A stretch of DNA of 5,814 nucleotides from W0P28-013 sp963638355 (lineage in GTDB: Bacteria > Bacteroidota > Bacteroidia > Bacteroidales > Paludibacteraceae). Below, piece by piece: positions 1 through 4,671 of this stretch. The notes below the pieces were generated by a model. The model saw only the letters and a list, made by a program, of their open reading frames with translations. It was not told the DNA's origin and did no database searches. The stretch lies in the NCBI GenBank assembly GCA_963638355.1, contig CAVHRT010000102.1:1-5814 (forward strand), written 5' to 3'. Each line of letters opens with the position of its first letter. The first letter of the stretch is position 1. The translations under genes and the position numbers were made by a program.

Positions 1-1
1 G

Positions 2-1714
2 CTGGTCTATACCGTAAATGCCAAAGGCAAAGACCTGCGCGTGCCCGATTTTGCAGGCTTCGATGTGCTGATGGGTCCTTCCACATCGACCAGCTCGAGC
101 GTGCAGATCGTCAACGGCAATATGTCGTCCGAAACCATTGTGCGCTACACCTATGTGCTGTCGCCAACCAAAGAAGGCACGTTCAACATTCCTAGCGCAA
201 CCATCATGGTCGATAAGCAGCGCTATCAGTCTAACGCACTTACAATCAAGGTTTTACCTGCCGATCAAGCACAGCAAAATGCGCAGTCGCAGAGTGACAA
301 TCGTGGCAATCAGCAGCAGGCTGTGGCGCCGCAGCAAGCCATCACAAGCGACAATCTGTTTATGCGCACCATCGTATCGAAAACGCGCGTTCACGAACAG
401 GAAGCCATTTTGCTTTCGTACAAAATCTATTCGAAAGTTGATGTCGTGAATCTTGGCGATGTAAAACTGCCTGATCTTCAGGGATTTCTGGTGCAAGAAA
501 TTGAGCAACCGCGCGATTTGCAGTTTGTTCTCGAAAATTACAACGGTAGTAATTACAACACGCTCACGCTCAAACAATATCTGATTTTTCCGCAGCGCAC
601 GGGCACTATCGAGATTGAGAAAGCCAACTGTACTGCGGTGGTTCGAGTGCGCTCGCAACGCCAAGTGCGCAGTTTCTTCGACGACTTTTTTGACACCTAT
701 CAAGAGGTGAACAAACCGCTCGCCACTGCGCCAATCAAAATCACGGTCGATGCGCTGCCAGCTCCGAAACCTGCCGATTTCTGCGGCGGTGTGGGCAGTT
801 TCAGTGTGAAATCGAGCATCAATGCCAACGAAATCAATGCCAACGATGCCATCACCATCACGGTGAAAATTTCGGGTAGCGGCAACATCAAACTGCTGAA
901 AACGCCCGAGGTGAAGTTCCCTGCCGACTTCGAAACTTACGAGCCGAAGGTTACCAACGATTTCAAAAATACCACGAGTGGCGCCACTGGCACAAAGACC
1001 ATCGAATATCTTGCCATTCCGCGCCACAGCGGCGATTACGAAATTCCAGAGACCAAATTTTCGTACTACGATTTGTCGTCGAAAAGTTACAAAAGTCTCT
1101 CCATTCCTGCCTACACTTTGAAGGTGAACAAGGGCGCGGCGCAGGACAACGCTGGCGCGGTGAGCAACTTCACCAACCAAGAGCAGGTGCGCATGCTGGC
1201 CAACGACATTCGCTACATCGATACCAACGATTTTGCGCTCGCTCCGAAGGCGACACTTTTTGCTGGCACGGCCGAATTTTGGCTTTGCTACCTTGTGCCG
1301 TTGCTGCTGTCGGGCTTGGCGCTGTGGTTTTTCCGCAAACAGGCCAAACAGAATGCCGACCTCGCCATGGTGCGCAACAAGAAAGCCAATAAAGTGGCGC
1401 GCCGTCGCTTGAAAATTGCTGCTAAGTATCTGAAAGACAACGATAAGGCTGCATTCTACGATGAAGTTTTGCGGTCGCTTTGGGGCTATGTGGGCGACAA
1501 ACTTGCGCTGCCGCTTTCGGAACTGAACAAAGAAAATATCGCCTCGAAACTGGCCGACCGCCATGTGCCGCAGACCGATGCCGACGCATTTTTGCAGTTG
1601 TTGAACGATTGTGAATTCGCTCGCTATGCGCCCGCTGCCGATCAGCATGCTGAAATGGATCACATTTTCAGCCAAACGCTAAGTTTGATCGAAAGGCTCG
1701 AAGAGACGATTTGA
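2..1714 (+). CDS. batD: BatD, aerotolerance-related membrane protein (5' end missing)
   Basis: The reading frame is open from the first full codon at base 2 and ends at TGA 1712-1714, giving 570 visible residues. The GTG at 41 is an internal valine codon, because protein-like sequence of the BatD type (LVYTVNAKGKDLR) continues upstream of it. An N-terminal piece with the signal peptide is probably missing. Visible parts are beta-rich periplasmic repeats, starting with the typical FDVLMGPSTSTSSS segment (residues about 20-33). A Gln/Asn-rich linker follows at about 87-113, then further beta-domains to about 415, one membrane segment at about 426-444 (FWLCYLVPLLLSGLALWFF), and a basic, helical cytoplasmic tail to the end. 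In Bacteroidota BatD is encoded with the von Willebrand proteins BatA/BatB and the TPR proteins BatC/BatE. The set has been linked to aerotolerance and envelope stress, but the biochemical role is unsettled. Arginine is mostly CGC, unlike hsdR at the right end. Confidence 0.93.
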   Translation: MVYTVNAKGKDLRVPDFAGFDVLMGPSTSTSSSVQIVNGNMSSETIVRYTYVLSPTKEGTFNIPSATIMVDKQRYQSNALTIKVLPADQAQQNAQSQSDNRGNQQQAVAPQQAITSDNLFMRTIVSKTRVHEQEAILLSYKIYSKVDVVNLGDVKLPDLQGFLVQEIEQPRDLQFVLENYNGSNYNTLTLKQYLIFPQRTGTIEIEKANCTAVVRVRSQRQVRSFFDDFFDTYQEVNKPLATAPIKITVDALPAPKPADFCGGVGSFSVKSSINANEINANDAITITVKISGSGNIKLLKTPEVKFPADFETYEPKVTNDFKNTTSGATGTKTIEYLAIPRHSGDYEIPETKFSYYDLSSKSYKSLSIPAYTLKVNKGAAQDNAGAVSNFTNQEQVRMLANDIRYIDTNDFALAPKATLFAGTAEFWLCYLVPLLLSGLALWFFRKQAKQNADLAMVRNKKANKVARRRLKIAAKYLKDNDKAAFYDEVLRSLWGYVGDKLALPLSELNKENIASKLADRHVPQTDADAFLQLLNDCEFARYAPAADQHAEMDHIFSQTLSLIERLEETI

Positions 1715-1734
1715 TTTCAGATTTCAAATTTCAG
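1714..1734. repeat. 7-base tandem repeat ATTTCAR, three copies
   Basis: Three consecutive units, ATTTCAG, ATTTCAA and ATTTCAG, start on the last base of the batD stop codon. This is low-complexity intergenic DNA with no sign of coding. Similar but different short arrays occupy the other gaps in this chromosome segment. Confidence 0.75.
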
Positions 1735-1771
1735 ATTACGGTATCAATAGCCAACTGAAATCACGAAACGT

Positions 1772-1791
1772 GGACGTGCCATGGCGCGTCC
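1772..1791. repeat. 20-base palindrome in the batD-batE gap
   Basis: GGACGTGCCA pairs with TGGCGCGTCC across the whole 20 bases with only one G-T wobble. No T-run follows, so it does not look like an intrinsic terminator. It could be a REP-like dispersed palindrome, an operator, or an mRNA processing or stability element. It is GC-rich inside an otherwise AT-rich gap, which suggests it was inserted or selected separately from its surroundings. Confidence 0.6.
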
Positions 1792-1811
1792 CTACAATCG
1801 GTTCAACGGCG

Positions 1812-1886
1812 GAACTTTATGAACTTTATAACTTTATAAACTTGATAAACTTCTTATCAACTTATCAACTCATCAACTTTTCAACC
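1812..1886. repeat. Degenerate 8-9-base tandem array before batE
   Basis: Two exact GAACTTTAT units (1812-1829) are followed by AACTTTAT, AAACTTGAT, an expanded AAACTTCTTATC, then AACTTATC, AACTCATC, AACTTTTC and a partial AACC. The array ends five bases before the batE ATG, so it forms the whole leader of any transcript entering batE. No -33/-7 promoter pair was found inside it. Either batE is read through from batD, or expression depends on this unusual leader. Confidence 0.75.
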
Positions 1887-1891
1887 AAGAT

Positions 1892-2644
1892 ATGAAACGT
1901 CTTTTTACCATATTTTTCGCAGTTTTCGCTTTCGTGGCGGTGCATGCCGAAAATGCTGATTTGCAGCGTGCGGCAGAACTCTACGCAGCGCAAAATTATG
2001 CCGAGGCTGCTGATGTCTATGCGCAGATTATTGCCGCTGGCGATGTGGCGCCCGAGCTCTACTACAACTACGCCAATGCTTGCTACAAATCGAATCAAAT
2101 TGGGCTCGCCATTTTGAACTACGAGCGTGCGCTGGCGTTGCGTCCCAACTACGAAGACGCGCGTTTCAACCTTGCTTTTGCCAACCAAACCATAGTCGAC
2201 AAAATCGAGCCAATTCAGCCATTTTTTCTCACTTCGTGGATCGATGCGCTGGGGCGGCAACTCTCGTCGAATGCGTGGGCGTGGTTCAGCATCGCACTTT
2301 TTGTGTTCTGCTTGGCTTGTGCGCTGATTTATGTCTTTGGCAAAAGTCGTTGGTTGCGCAAAACGGGATTTTTTTGCGCTATTTTTGCACTGATTTTTTC
2401 GGCCTGTGCCATGGGTTACGCTTTCGAAGCCAAAAATAGGGCAGAGCAGCGCGCTGACGCCATTGTGATGACGGGTGCAGTCACCGTAAAGAGCGCGCCC
2501 GACGACAGCGGAACCGAACTTTTTGTACTTCACGAAGGCACAAAAGTCACCGTGCGCAGCGTCTTTTCCGACGAATGGATCGAAATCTCCATCGCCGACG
2601 GGAATGTGGGCTGGATTAAGGCTTCAACAATCGAACGAATCTGA
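1892..2644 (+). CDS. batE: BatE, TPR and SH3-like membrane protein
   Basis: The product has 250 residues. Residues 1-19 form a signal peptide (MKR, hydrophobic core, VHA before the likely cut). Residues about 22-90 are two TPR units (AAELYAAQNYAEAADVYAQI; YYNYANACYKSNQIGLAILN onward to RPNYEDARFN). Two membrane segments follow at about 130-149 and 158-178. The C-terminal part, about 190-250, resembles a bacterial SH3 domain (AVTVKSAPDDSGTEL, HEGTKVTV, DEWIEI, GWIKAS). TPR, two membrane helices and SH3 in that order is the BatE architecture, and the position after batD agrees. The N-terminal TPR should lie in the periplasm. BatE is thought to join BatD and the other Bat proteins in an envelope complex; this is family knowledge and is not visible here. 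The ATG at 1892 is the only start that keeps the signal peptide. The SH3 part might bind cell-wall peptides, but that is inference. Confidence 0.92.
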   Translation: MKRLFTIFFAVFAFVAVHAENADLQRAAELYAAQNYAEAADVYAQIIAAGDVAPELYYNYANACYKSNQIGLAILNYERALALRPNYEDARFNLAFANQTIVDKIEPIQPFFLTSWIDALGRQLSSNAWAWFSIALFVFCLACALIYVFGKSRWLRKTGFFCAIFALIFSACAMGYAFEAKNRAEQRADAIVMTGAVTVKSAPDDSGTELFVLHEGTKVTVRSVFSDEWIEISIADGNVGWIKASTIERI

Positions 2645-2656
2645 TTTTACCCGATA

Positions 2657-3337
2657 GTGGCTCCATTTTTCGAACAAATAATTGAGTTCGACAAGCAACT
2701 TCTGCTGCTTGGCAATAGTTTTCACACGCCATTTTGGGACAATTTTGTCCTCATTTTCAGTGGGAAAATCGTCTGGATTCCAGCGGTTTTAGCCATTCTC
2801 TACGCCATTGTGCGCACGCAGCGCCGCGATGCCATTTGGACCATTCTTTTTCTTGCGCTTGCCATTGTTTTGGCCGATCAAATCTCGTCGAGCGTGATAA
2901 AGCCGCTGGTTTGTCGCTGGCGCCCGACGCACGAGCCTACGCTCGAAGGGTTGGTCACGGTGGTTCACGGTTACGCTGGCGGTCGCTATGGATTTGTGTC
3001 GTCGCACGCTGCCAATGCTTGCGCTGTGGCACTGTTCACCTCGCTCATTTTCAGGCGAAAACTCTACACCATCACCATTTGGCTTTGGGCGGTGGCGACC
3101 ATGTATTCGCGCATCTATCTGGGCGTGCATTATCCCGGAGATATTGTTTGCGGCGCTGTTGTGGGTTTGCTCTCGGCTTGGGCGGCTTATGCTTTGATGC
3201 GTCGTCTACGCCCGCAAACGCTCACGCACTCCGACGATCCGCACCTCGATCGCTGCGTCATGATTTTTGTATCGGTTGTGGTAGCAAGTGTGGCACTGAT
3301 TGCGGCACTGAATCAGTTTTGGGAAGTACTTGCGTAA
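2657..3337 (+). CDS. PAP2-family membrane phosphatase
   Basis: The product has 226 residues and hydrophobic segments throughout. The three phosphatase motifs of the PAP2 superfamily are present: KPLVCRWRP (K82 to R89-P90, matching KX6RP), a VSSH variant of PSGH at 114-117 with its histidine at 117, and SRIYLGVHYPGD (R152, H158, D162, matching SRX5HX3D). These residues form the active site of lipid phosphatases such as phosphatidic acid, phosphatidylglycerophosphate or undecaprenyl-diphosphate phosphatases. The family does not fix the substrate; in an envelope operon a lipid or isoprenoid diphosphate is likely. The start is GTG at 2657, because TGA (the batE stop) lies in frame 15 bases upstream with no ATG between, and the first internal Met falls well inside the protein. 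The 12-base gap after batE suggests co-transcription. An extra hydrophobic helix at about 200-220 ends the protein. Confidence 0.9.
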   Translation: MAPFFEQIIEFDKQLLLLGNSFHTPFWDNFVLIFSGKIVWIPAVLAILYAIVRTQRRDAIWTILFLALAIVLADQISSSVIKPLVCRWRPTHEPTLEGLVTVVHGYAGGRYGFVSSHAANACAVALFTSLIFRRKLYTITIWLWAVATMYSRIYLGVHYPGDIVCGAVVGLLSAWAAYALMRRLRPQTLTHSDDPHLDRCVMIFVSVVVASVALIAALNQFWEVLA

Positions 3338-3339
3338 AA

Positions 3340-3392
3340 TTAGGAGTTAGGAGTTAGGAGTGAAGAATTAGGAGTGAGTTAGTAGTTAGAAG
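3340..3392. repeat. 7-base repeat TTAGGAG, about six copies
   Basis: TTAGGAG occurs three times in direct succession (3340-3360), again at 3368-3374, and as one-base variants TTAGTAG (3379-3385) and TTAGAAG (3386-3392). The array starts two bases after the phosphatase stop codon. It is non-coding and has no hairpin. Divergence increases to the right, as expected for a decaying simple repeat. Confidence 0.8.
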
Positions 3393-3438
3393 TGATCGGT
3401 AACCAAGACCAATTGCAGAAGAGTTGTGGATACTGATA

Positions 3439-3462
3439 ATCTTCAAATCTTCAAATTTTCAA
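3439..3462. repeat. 8-base tandem repeat ATCTTCAA, three copies
   Basis: ATCTTCAA, ATCTTCAA and ATTTTCAA follow directly on one another. They lie in the same intergenic gap as the TTAGGAG array, about 50 bases further on, and again show no sign of coding or of a terminator. Confidence 0.65.
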
Positions 3463-3537
3463 ATGGATAATCAGAAATAATTAACTCTCTGGCTTTCAGT
3501 GTAATGCGAATTTTTTTTGCGAAAATGTTGAAAAAGT

Positions 3538-3568
3538 TTTGCTGAATAAAAATAAAACTCTAAATTTA
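3538..3568 (+). promoter_or_regulatory. Bacteroidota-type promoter of the 82-codon gene
   Basis: TTTG at 3538-3541 is followed after 19 bases by TAAATTTA at 3561-3568, matching the Bacteroidota -33 TTTG and -7 TAnnTTTG elements in all but the last base. Transcription would start near 3571, leaving a leader of about 45 bases that is A-rich and lacks a clear Shine-Dalgarno sequence. Confidence 0.6.
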
Positions 3569-3615
3569 CACGGAGAAAAAACCAAGATTTTATAACCTTA
3601 AAAAAGCGTATAACT

Positions 3616-3864
3616 ATGACTAAGACAATCACCTTCAACGAATTGCGCAAGATTAAAGACAGTCTTCCTTCGGGCAGCATGCAGCGCATTGCCGACGAAC
3701 TTGGCCTCGATGCCGACACGGTTCGTAACTATTTTGGCGGACAAAATTTTAAAGATGGCGAGAGTTGCGGATTTCACATCGAACCAGGTCCCGATGGCGG
3801 CTTGGTGATGCTCGACGACACCGCCATTCTCGATGCTGCTGTGCGCATTCTCAACGAGAAATAG
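3616..3864 (+). CDS. Small helix-turn-helix-like DNA-binding protein
   Basis: The product has 82 residues. Residues about 20-42 (MQRIADELGLDADTVRNYF) look like a helix-turn-helix: IADELG is the first helix, LDAD the turn, and TVRNYFGG the recognition helix. The second half contains a glycine-rich segment, HIEPGPDGGLVMLDD (54-68), and a short C-terminal helix. From memory, small proteins of this kind are conserved in Bacteroidales and annotated only as putative DNA-binding proteins; no specific target is known to me. The gene has its own promoter (3538-3568) and terminator (3888-3916), so it is an independent unit. Codon choice resembles the left-hand chromosomal genes (CGC arginine, GCC alanine), so I place it on the chromosome side of the putative island junction. 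The ATG at 3616 fits the promoter and the N-terminal helix. Function is unknown beyond likely DNA binding. Confidence 0.8.
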   Translation: MTKTITFNELRKIKDSLPSGSMQRIADELGLDADTVRNYFGGQNFKDGESCGFHIEPGPDGGLVMLDDTAILDAAVRILNEK

Positions 3865-3887
3865 TCGATTGTTCGGCATAAAGTTGC

Positions 3888-3916
3888 AAAAACTGCTCTT
3901 TCGGGGGCAGTTTTTT
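3888..3916 (+). terminator. Intrinsic terminator with UUCG loop
   Basis: The stem AAAAACTGCTCT / GGGGCAGTTTTT encloses a TTCG tetraloop (3900-3903) and runs into six Ts at 3911-3916. C3893-G3910 to C3896-G3907 are Watson-Crick pairs, followed by T-G, C-G and T-G. It lies 24 bases after the stop of the 82-codon gene. The A-run on the left side gives a U-run on the opposite strand, so it could also stop transcription coming from the right. Confidence 0.85.
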
Positions 3917-3982
3917 GTTGGCGCAAAATCAAAAATCGCCCCCAACCAAACGGCTCGGAGCGACAGTGAAAAACAAAAACAG

Positions 3983-4007
3983 TGATTCCGATGGGATTCG
4001 AACCCAT
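3983..4007 (-). other. tRNA 3'-end fragment, candidate integration site (att)
   Basis: Read on the minus strand, the sequence gives a perfect T arm (ATGGG, loop TTCGAAT, CCCAT), then CGGAATC as the 3' acceptor strand and A as discriminator. No 5' acceptor strand (GATTCCG expected), D arm or normal anticodon arm exists within the 75 bases upstream on that strand, so this is not a complete tRNA gene. No CCA is encoded. Tyrosine-recombinase elements often integrate at tRNA 3' ends and leave such a copy at one island end while rebuilding the full tRNA at the other. The broken side faces right, toward the restriction genes, so an island on the right with the whole tRNA at its far end is the consistent reading. 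The parent tRNA cannot be identified from this piece. Confidence 0.65.
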
Positions 4008-4023
4008 GGATTGAGACCATGGG
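4003..4023. repeat. Hairpin overlapping the tRNA fragment
   Basis: CCCATGG (4003-4009) and CCATGGG (4017-4023) form a perfect 7-base-pair stem with a 7-base loop. The left arm is shared with the T stem of the tRNA remnant. It may mark the recombination junction or simply re-pair the T-stem sequence. The loop does not carry a credible anticodon, because position 33 would be C rather than T. Confidence 0.6.
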
Positions 4024-4032
4024 CGATGATTT

Positions 4033-4055
4033 TTGTCGCGAAAACGACAATTTTT
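4033..4055 (+). terminator. Weak terminator-like hairpin
   Basis: TTGTCG (4033-4038) pairs with CGACAA (4045-4050) around the loop CGAAAA, and TTTTT follows at 4051-4055. The stem is only six base pairs with three G-C pairs, so termination would be modest. No gene on the + strand directly precedes it, which lowers the likelihood of a real role. Confidence 0.3.
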
Positions 4056-4056
4056 C

Positions 4057-4107
4057 CAACGTTAACACATTGATAGTCAGGTAATTAAATCAACGTTCAA
4101 TGACTAT
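4057..4107. repeat. Direct and inverted short repeats beside the tRNA fragment
   Basis: CAACGTT occurs twice, at 4057-4063 and 4091-4097. ATAGTCA (4073-4079) is inverted as TGACTAT (4101-4107). Such clusters within about 100 bases of an att core are typical of recombinase or excisionase binding regions, but sequences this short can also arise by chance. Confidence 0.4.
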
Positions 4108-4141
4108 ACGGTCGTCAGTTTTTTAGGCTGATTAATATGAA

Positions 4142-4219
4142 TTTTGGTCTAATTTGCTGTCTAATTTTGGTCAAAAAATGGTCAATTTTTGGTCTAATTT
4201 CTGGGCTTAAAAAATGGTC
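4142..4219. repeat. TTTTGGTC repeat cluster, possible recombinase arm sites
   Basis: An exact 14-base direct repeat, TTTTGGTCTAATTT, occurs at 4142-4155 and 4187-4200. Partial copies lie at 4165-4172 (TTTTGGTC), 4179-4183 and 4215-4219 (TGGTC). Further TTGGTC copies appear at 4351-4356 and 4373-4378. All are in direct orientation. The cluster begins about 135 bases from the tRNA remnant, a distance compatible with integrase arm-type sites. Reading frames through it look like translated AT-rich repeat sequence. Confidence 0.55.
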
Positions 4220-4224
4220 AAAGT

Positions 4225-4467
4225 TTACCGACTTTTTAATTTTTCGGGAATGCCCATCAAATCAGAGCATCGACCCATTTTTTCAACCAATAACTTACGT
4301 AACTCTTTACGAAAGTTTTTTTGAAAGTTTCCGGAATTTGGCGCTTTTTCTTGGTCTATTTTTGGTTGACTGTTGGTCGAATTTGTCAAACCTAGGGTTT
4401 GATTTCCATTCTTCCAACAAACACCGATGTTCAATAAACGCGAAAGAACTTTCGCCAAAACTTTCAT
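4225..4467 (-). CDS. Doubtful small ORF in the repeat region
   Basis: This is an open frame of 80 residues from ATG 4467-4465 to TAA 4227-4225 on the minus strand. The N-terminus, MKVLAKVLSRLL, is a product of the 12-base repeat. The middle is rich in Asn, Gln, Ser and Thr, and the last 35 residues (NFQKNFRKELRKLLVEKMGR and after) are basic and could be helical. I recognise no family. A Bacteroidota -7 element ends only three bases upstream of the ATG, so the mRNA would be essentially leaderless. That could point to a real but unusual gene, to a non-coding transcript, or to chance. In-frame extension upstream to about 4524 would run through the second repeat copy. Confidence 0.2.
   Translation of the reverse strand: MKVLAKVLSRLLNIGVCWKNGNQTLGLTNSTNSQPKIDQEKAPNSGNFQKNFRKELRKLLVEKMGRCSDLMGIPEKLKSR
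4386..4402. repeat. Palindrome TCAAACC-TAG-GGTTTGA
   Basis: A perfect 7-base-pair inverted repeat with a 3-base centre lies in the middle of the repeat-rich stretch. It could be an operator for a dimeric protein. It has no T-run and is not a terminator. Confidence 0.45.
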
Positions 4468-4530
4468 CGGCAAAGGTACGACACTTTTTTGAATTGACAA
4501 TACTTTCGCTAGAACTTTCGCCAAAACTTT
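4445..4530. repeat. Two exact 20-base direct repeats 66 bases apart
   Basis: AGAACTTTCGCCAAAACTTT occurs at 4445-4464 and again at 4511-4530. On the minus strand both copies dissolve into 12-base units of the form AAAGTTYTRGCG. There are two units in the left copy and about two and a half in the right copy, which continues to about 4499. The 46 bases between the copies hold a minus-strand promoter-like sequence. Related CGAAAGTT words lie at about 4310-4330. Confidence 0.75.
4471..4501 (-). promoter_or_regulatory. Minus-strand Bacteroidota-type promoter
   Basis: On the minus strand ATTG (4501-4498) is followed after 19 bases by TACCTTTG (4478-4471), a perfect TAnnTTTG. The -33 element matches three of four bases. 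Transcription would start near 4468 and run left toward the tRNA remnant, away from hsdR. Confidence 0.45.
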
Positions 4531-4556
4531 TCAACCAAAACAACGAAATCCCGCTA

Positions 4557-4585
4557 GGGTAGGGCGTTTCACTAATTTTCTACCC
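4557..4585. promoter_or_regulatory. Inverted repeat upstream of the hsdR promoter
   Basis: GGGTAG (4557-4562) and CTACCC (4580-4585) are inverted copies separated by 17 bases, ending 25 bases before the hsdR -33 element. This could be an operator for a controller protein, or a hairpin at the end of the repeat region. Support rests on symmetry and position only. Confidence 0.3.
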
Positions 4586-4610
4586 CCAAATAATTTGTTT
4601 GTTTTTTACA

Positions 4611-4642
4611 CTTGTTTATGTGAGAAAAAATGCGTATCTTTG
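4611..4642 (+). promoter_or_regulatory. hsdR promoter, Bacteroidota type
   Basis: CTTG (4611-4614), a 20-base spacer and TATCTTTG (4635-4642) match the -33 TTTG and -7 TAnnTTTG elements, with the -7 perfect. The start of transcription should fall near 4645, about 27 bases before the hsdR ATG, with no Shine-Dalgarno sequence in the leader, as is common in this phylum. Confidence 0.7.
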
Positions 4643-4671
4643 CAAGCATGTAACAACATTCAAATAGTGCT

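Larger units (their letters stand above)
3865..4671. other. 807-base gap without a convincing gene
   Basis: From left to right it holds the terminator, about 65 bases with nothing notable, the tRNA remnant with its hairpin, the CAACGTT/ATAGTCA repeats, the TTTTGGTC cluster, the palindrome, the 20-base direct repeats with the minus-strand promoter, the GGGTAG inverted repeat, and the hsdR promoter. The part from 4060 to 4640 is markedly richer in A and T than the flanking genes. Open frames on both strands here have repeat-driven, low-complexity translations. Confidence 0.7.

Noticed and set aside
254..1675. Long open frame of about 470 codons on the minus strand opposite batD
   Set aside because: Its translation has no recognisable domain, is rich in Arg, His, Phe and Val as expected from reading batD codons backwards, and the + strand frame is clearly BatD. 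Stop codons are scarce here because of codon bias.
1865..2533. Minus-strand open frame opposite batE
   Set aside because: It covers the conserved TPR and SH3 coding sequence in antisense, and its product looks like an antisense translation without any family signal.
2734..3357. Second + strand frame overlapping the phosphatase
   Set aside because: The product is rich in Cys, His, Arg and Ser with no hydrophobic pattern, while the overlapping frame carries all three PAP2 motifs.
3935..4027. ATCGCCC and GGGCGAT as terminal inverted repeats of a small insertion element around the tRNA fragment
   Set aside because: Only seven bases match, there is no target duplication, and the enclosed sequence is better explained by a tRNA 3' end.
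3983..4060. Complete tRNA gene, possibly with anticodon TCA in the hairpin at 4003-4023
   Set aside because: No 5' acceptor strand or D arm is present, the supposed anticodon loop lacks T at position 33, and its stem overlaps the T stem.
3598..4068. Minus-strand frame across the HTH gene, terminator and tRNA remnant
   Set aside because: It reads through a strong terminator hairpin and the tRNA fragment, which a real gene would not be expected to do, and its sequence is not protein-like.
4142..4530. CRISPR array
   Set aside because: Repeats are short, unequally spaced and degenerate, with no regular 30-40-base spacers and no cas genes nearby.
4137..4562. A 141-codon + strand frame in the repeat region
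   Set aside because: The translation is a string of repeat-derived Phe, Leu and Ser segments (GLISGLKKWS, ELSPKLSS), with no promoter in front and no family resemblance.
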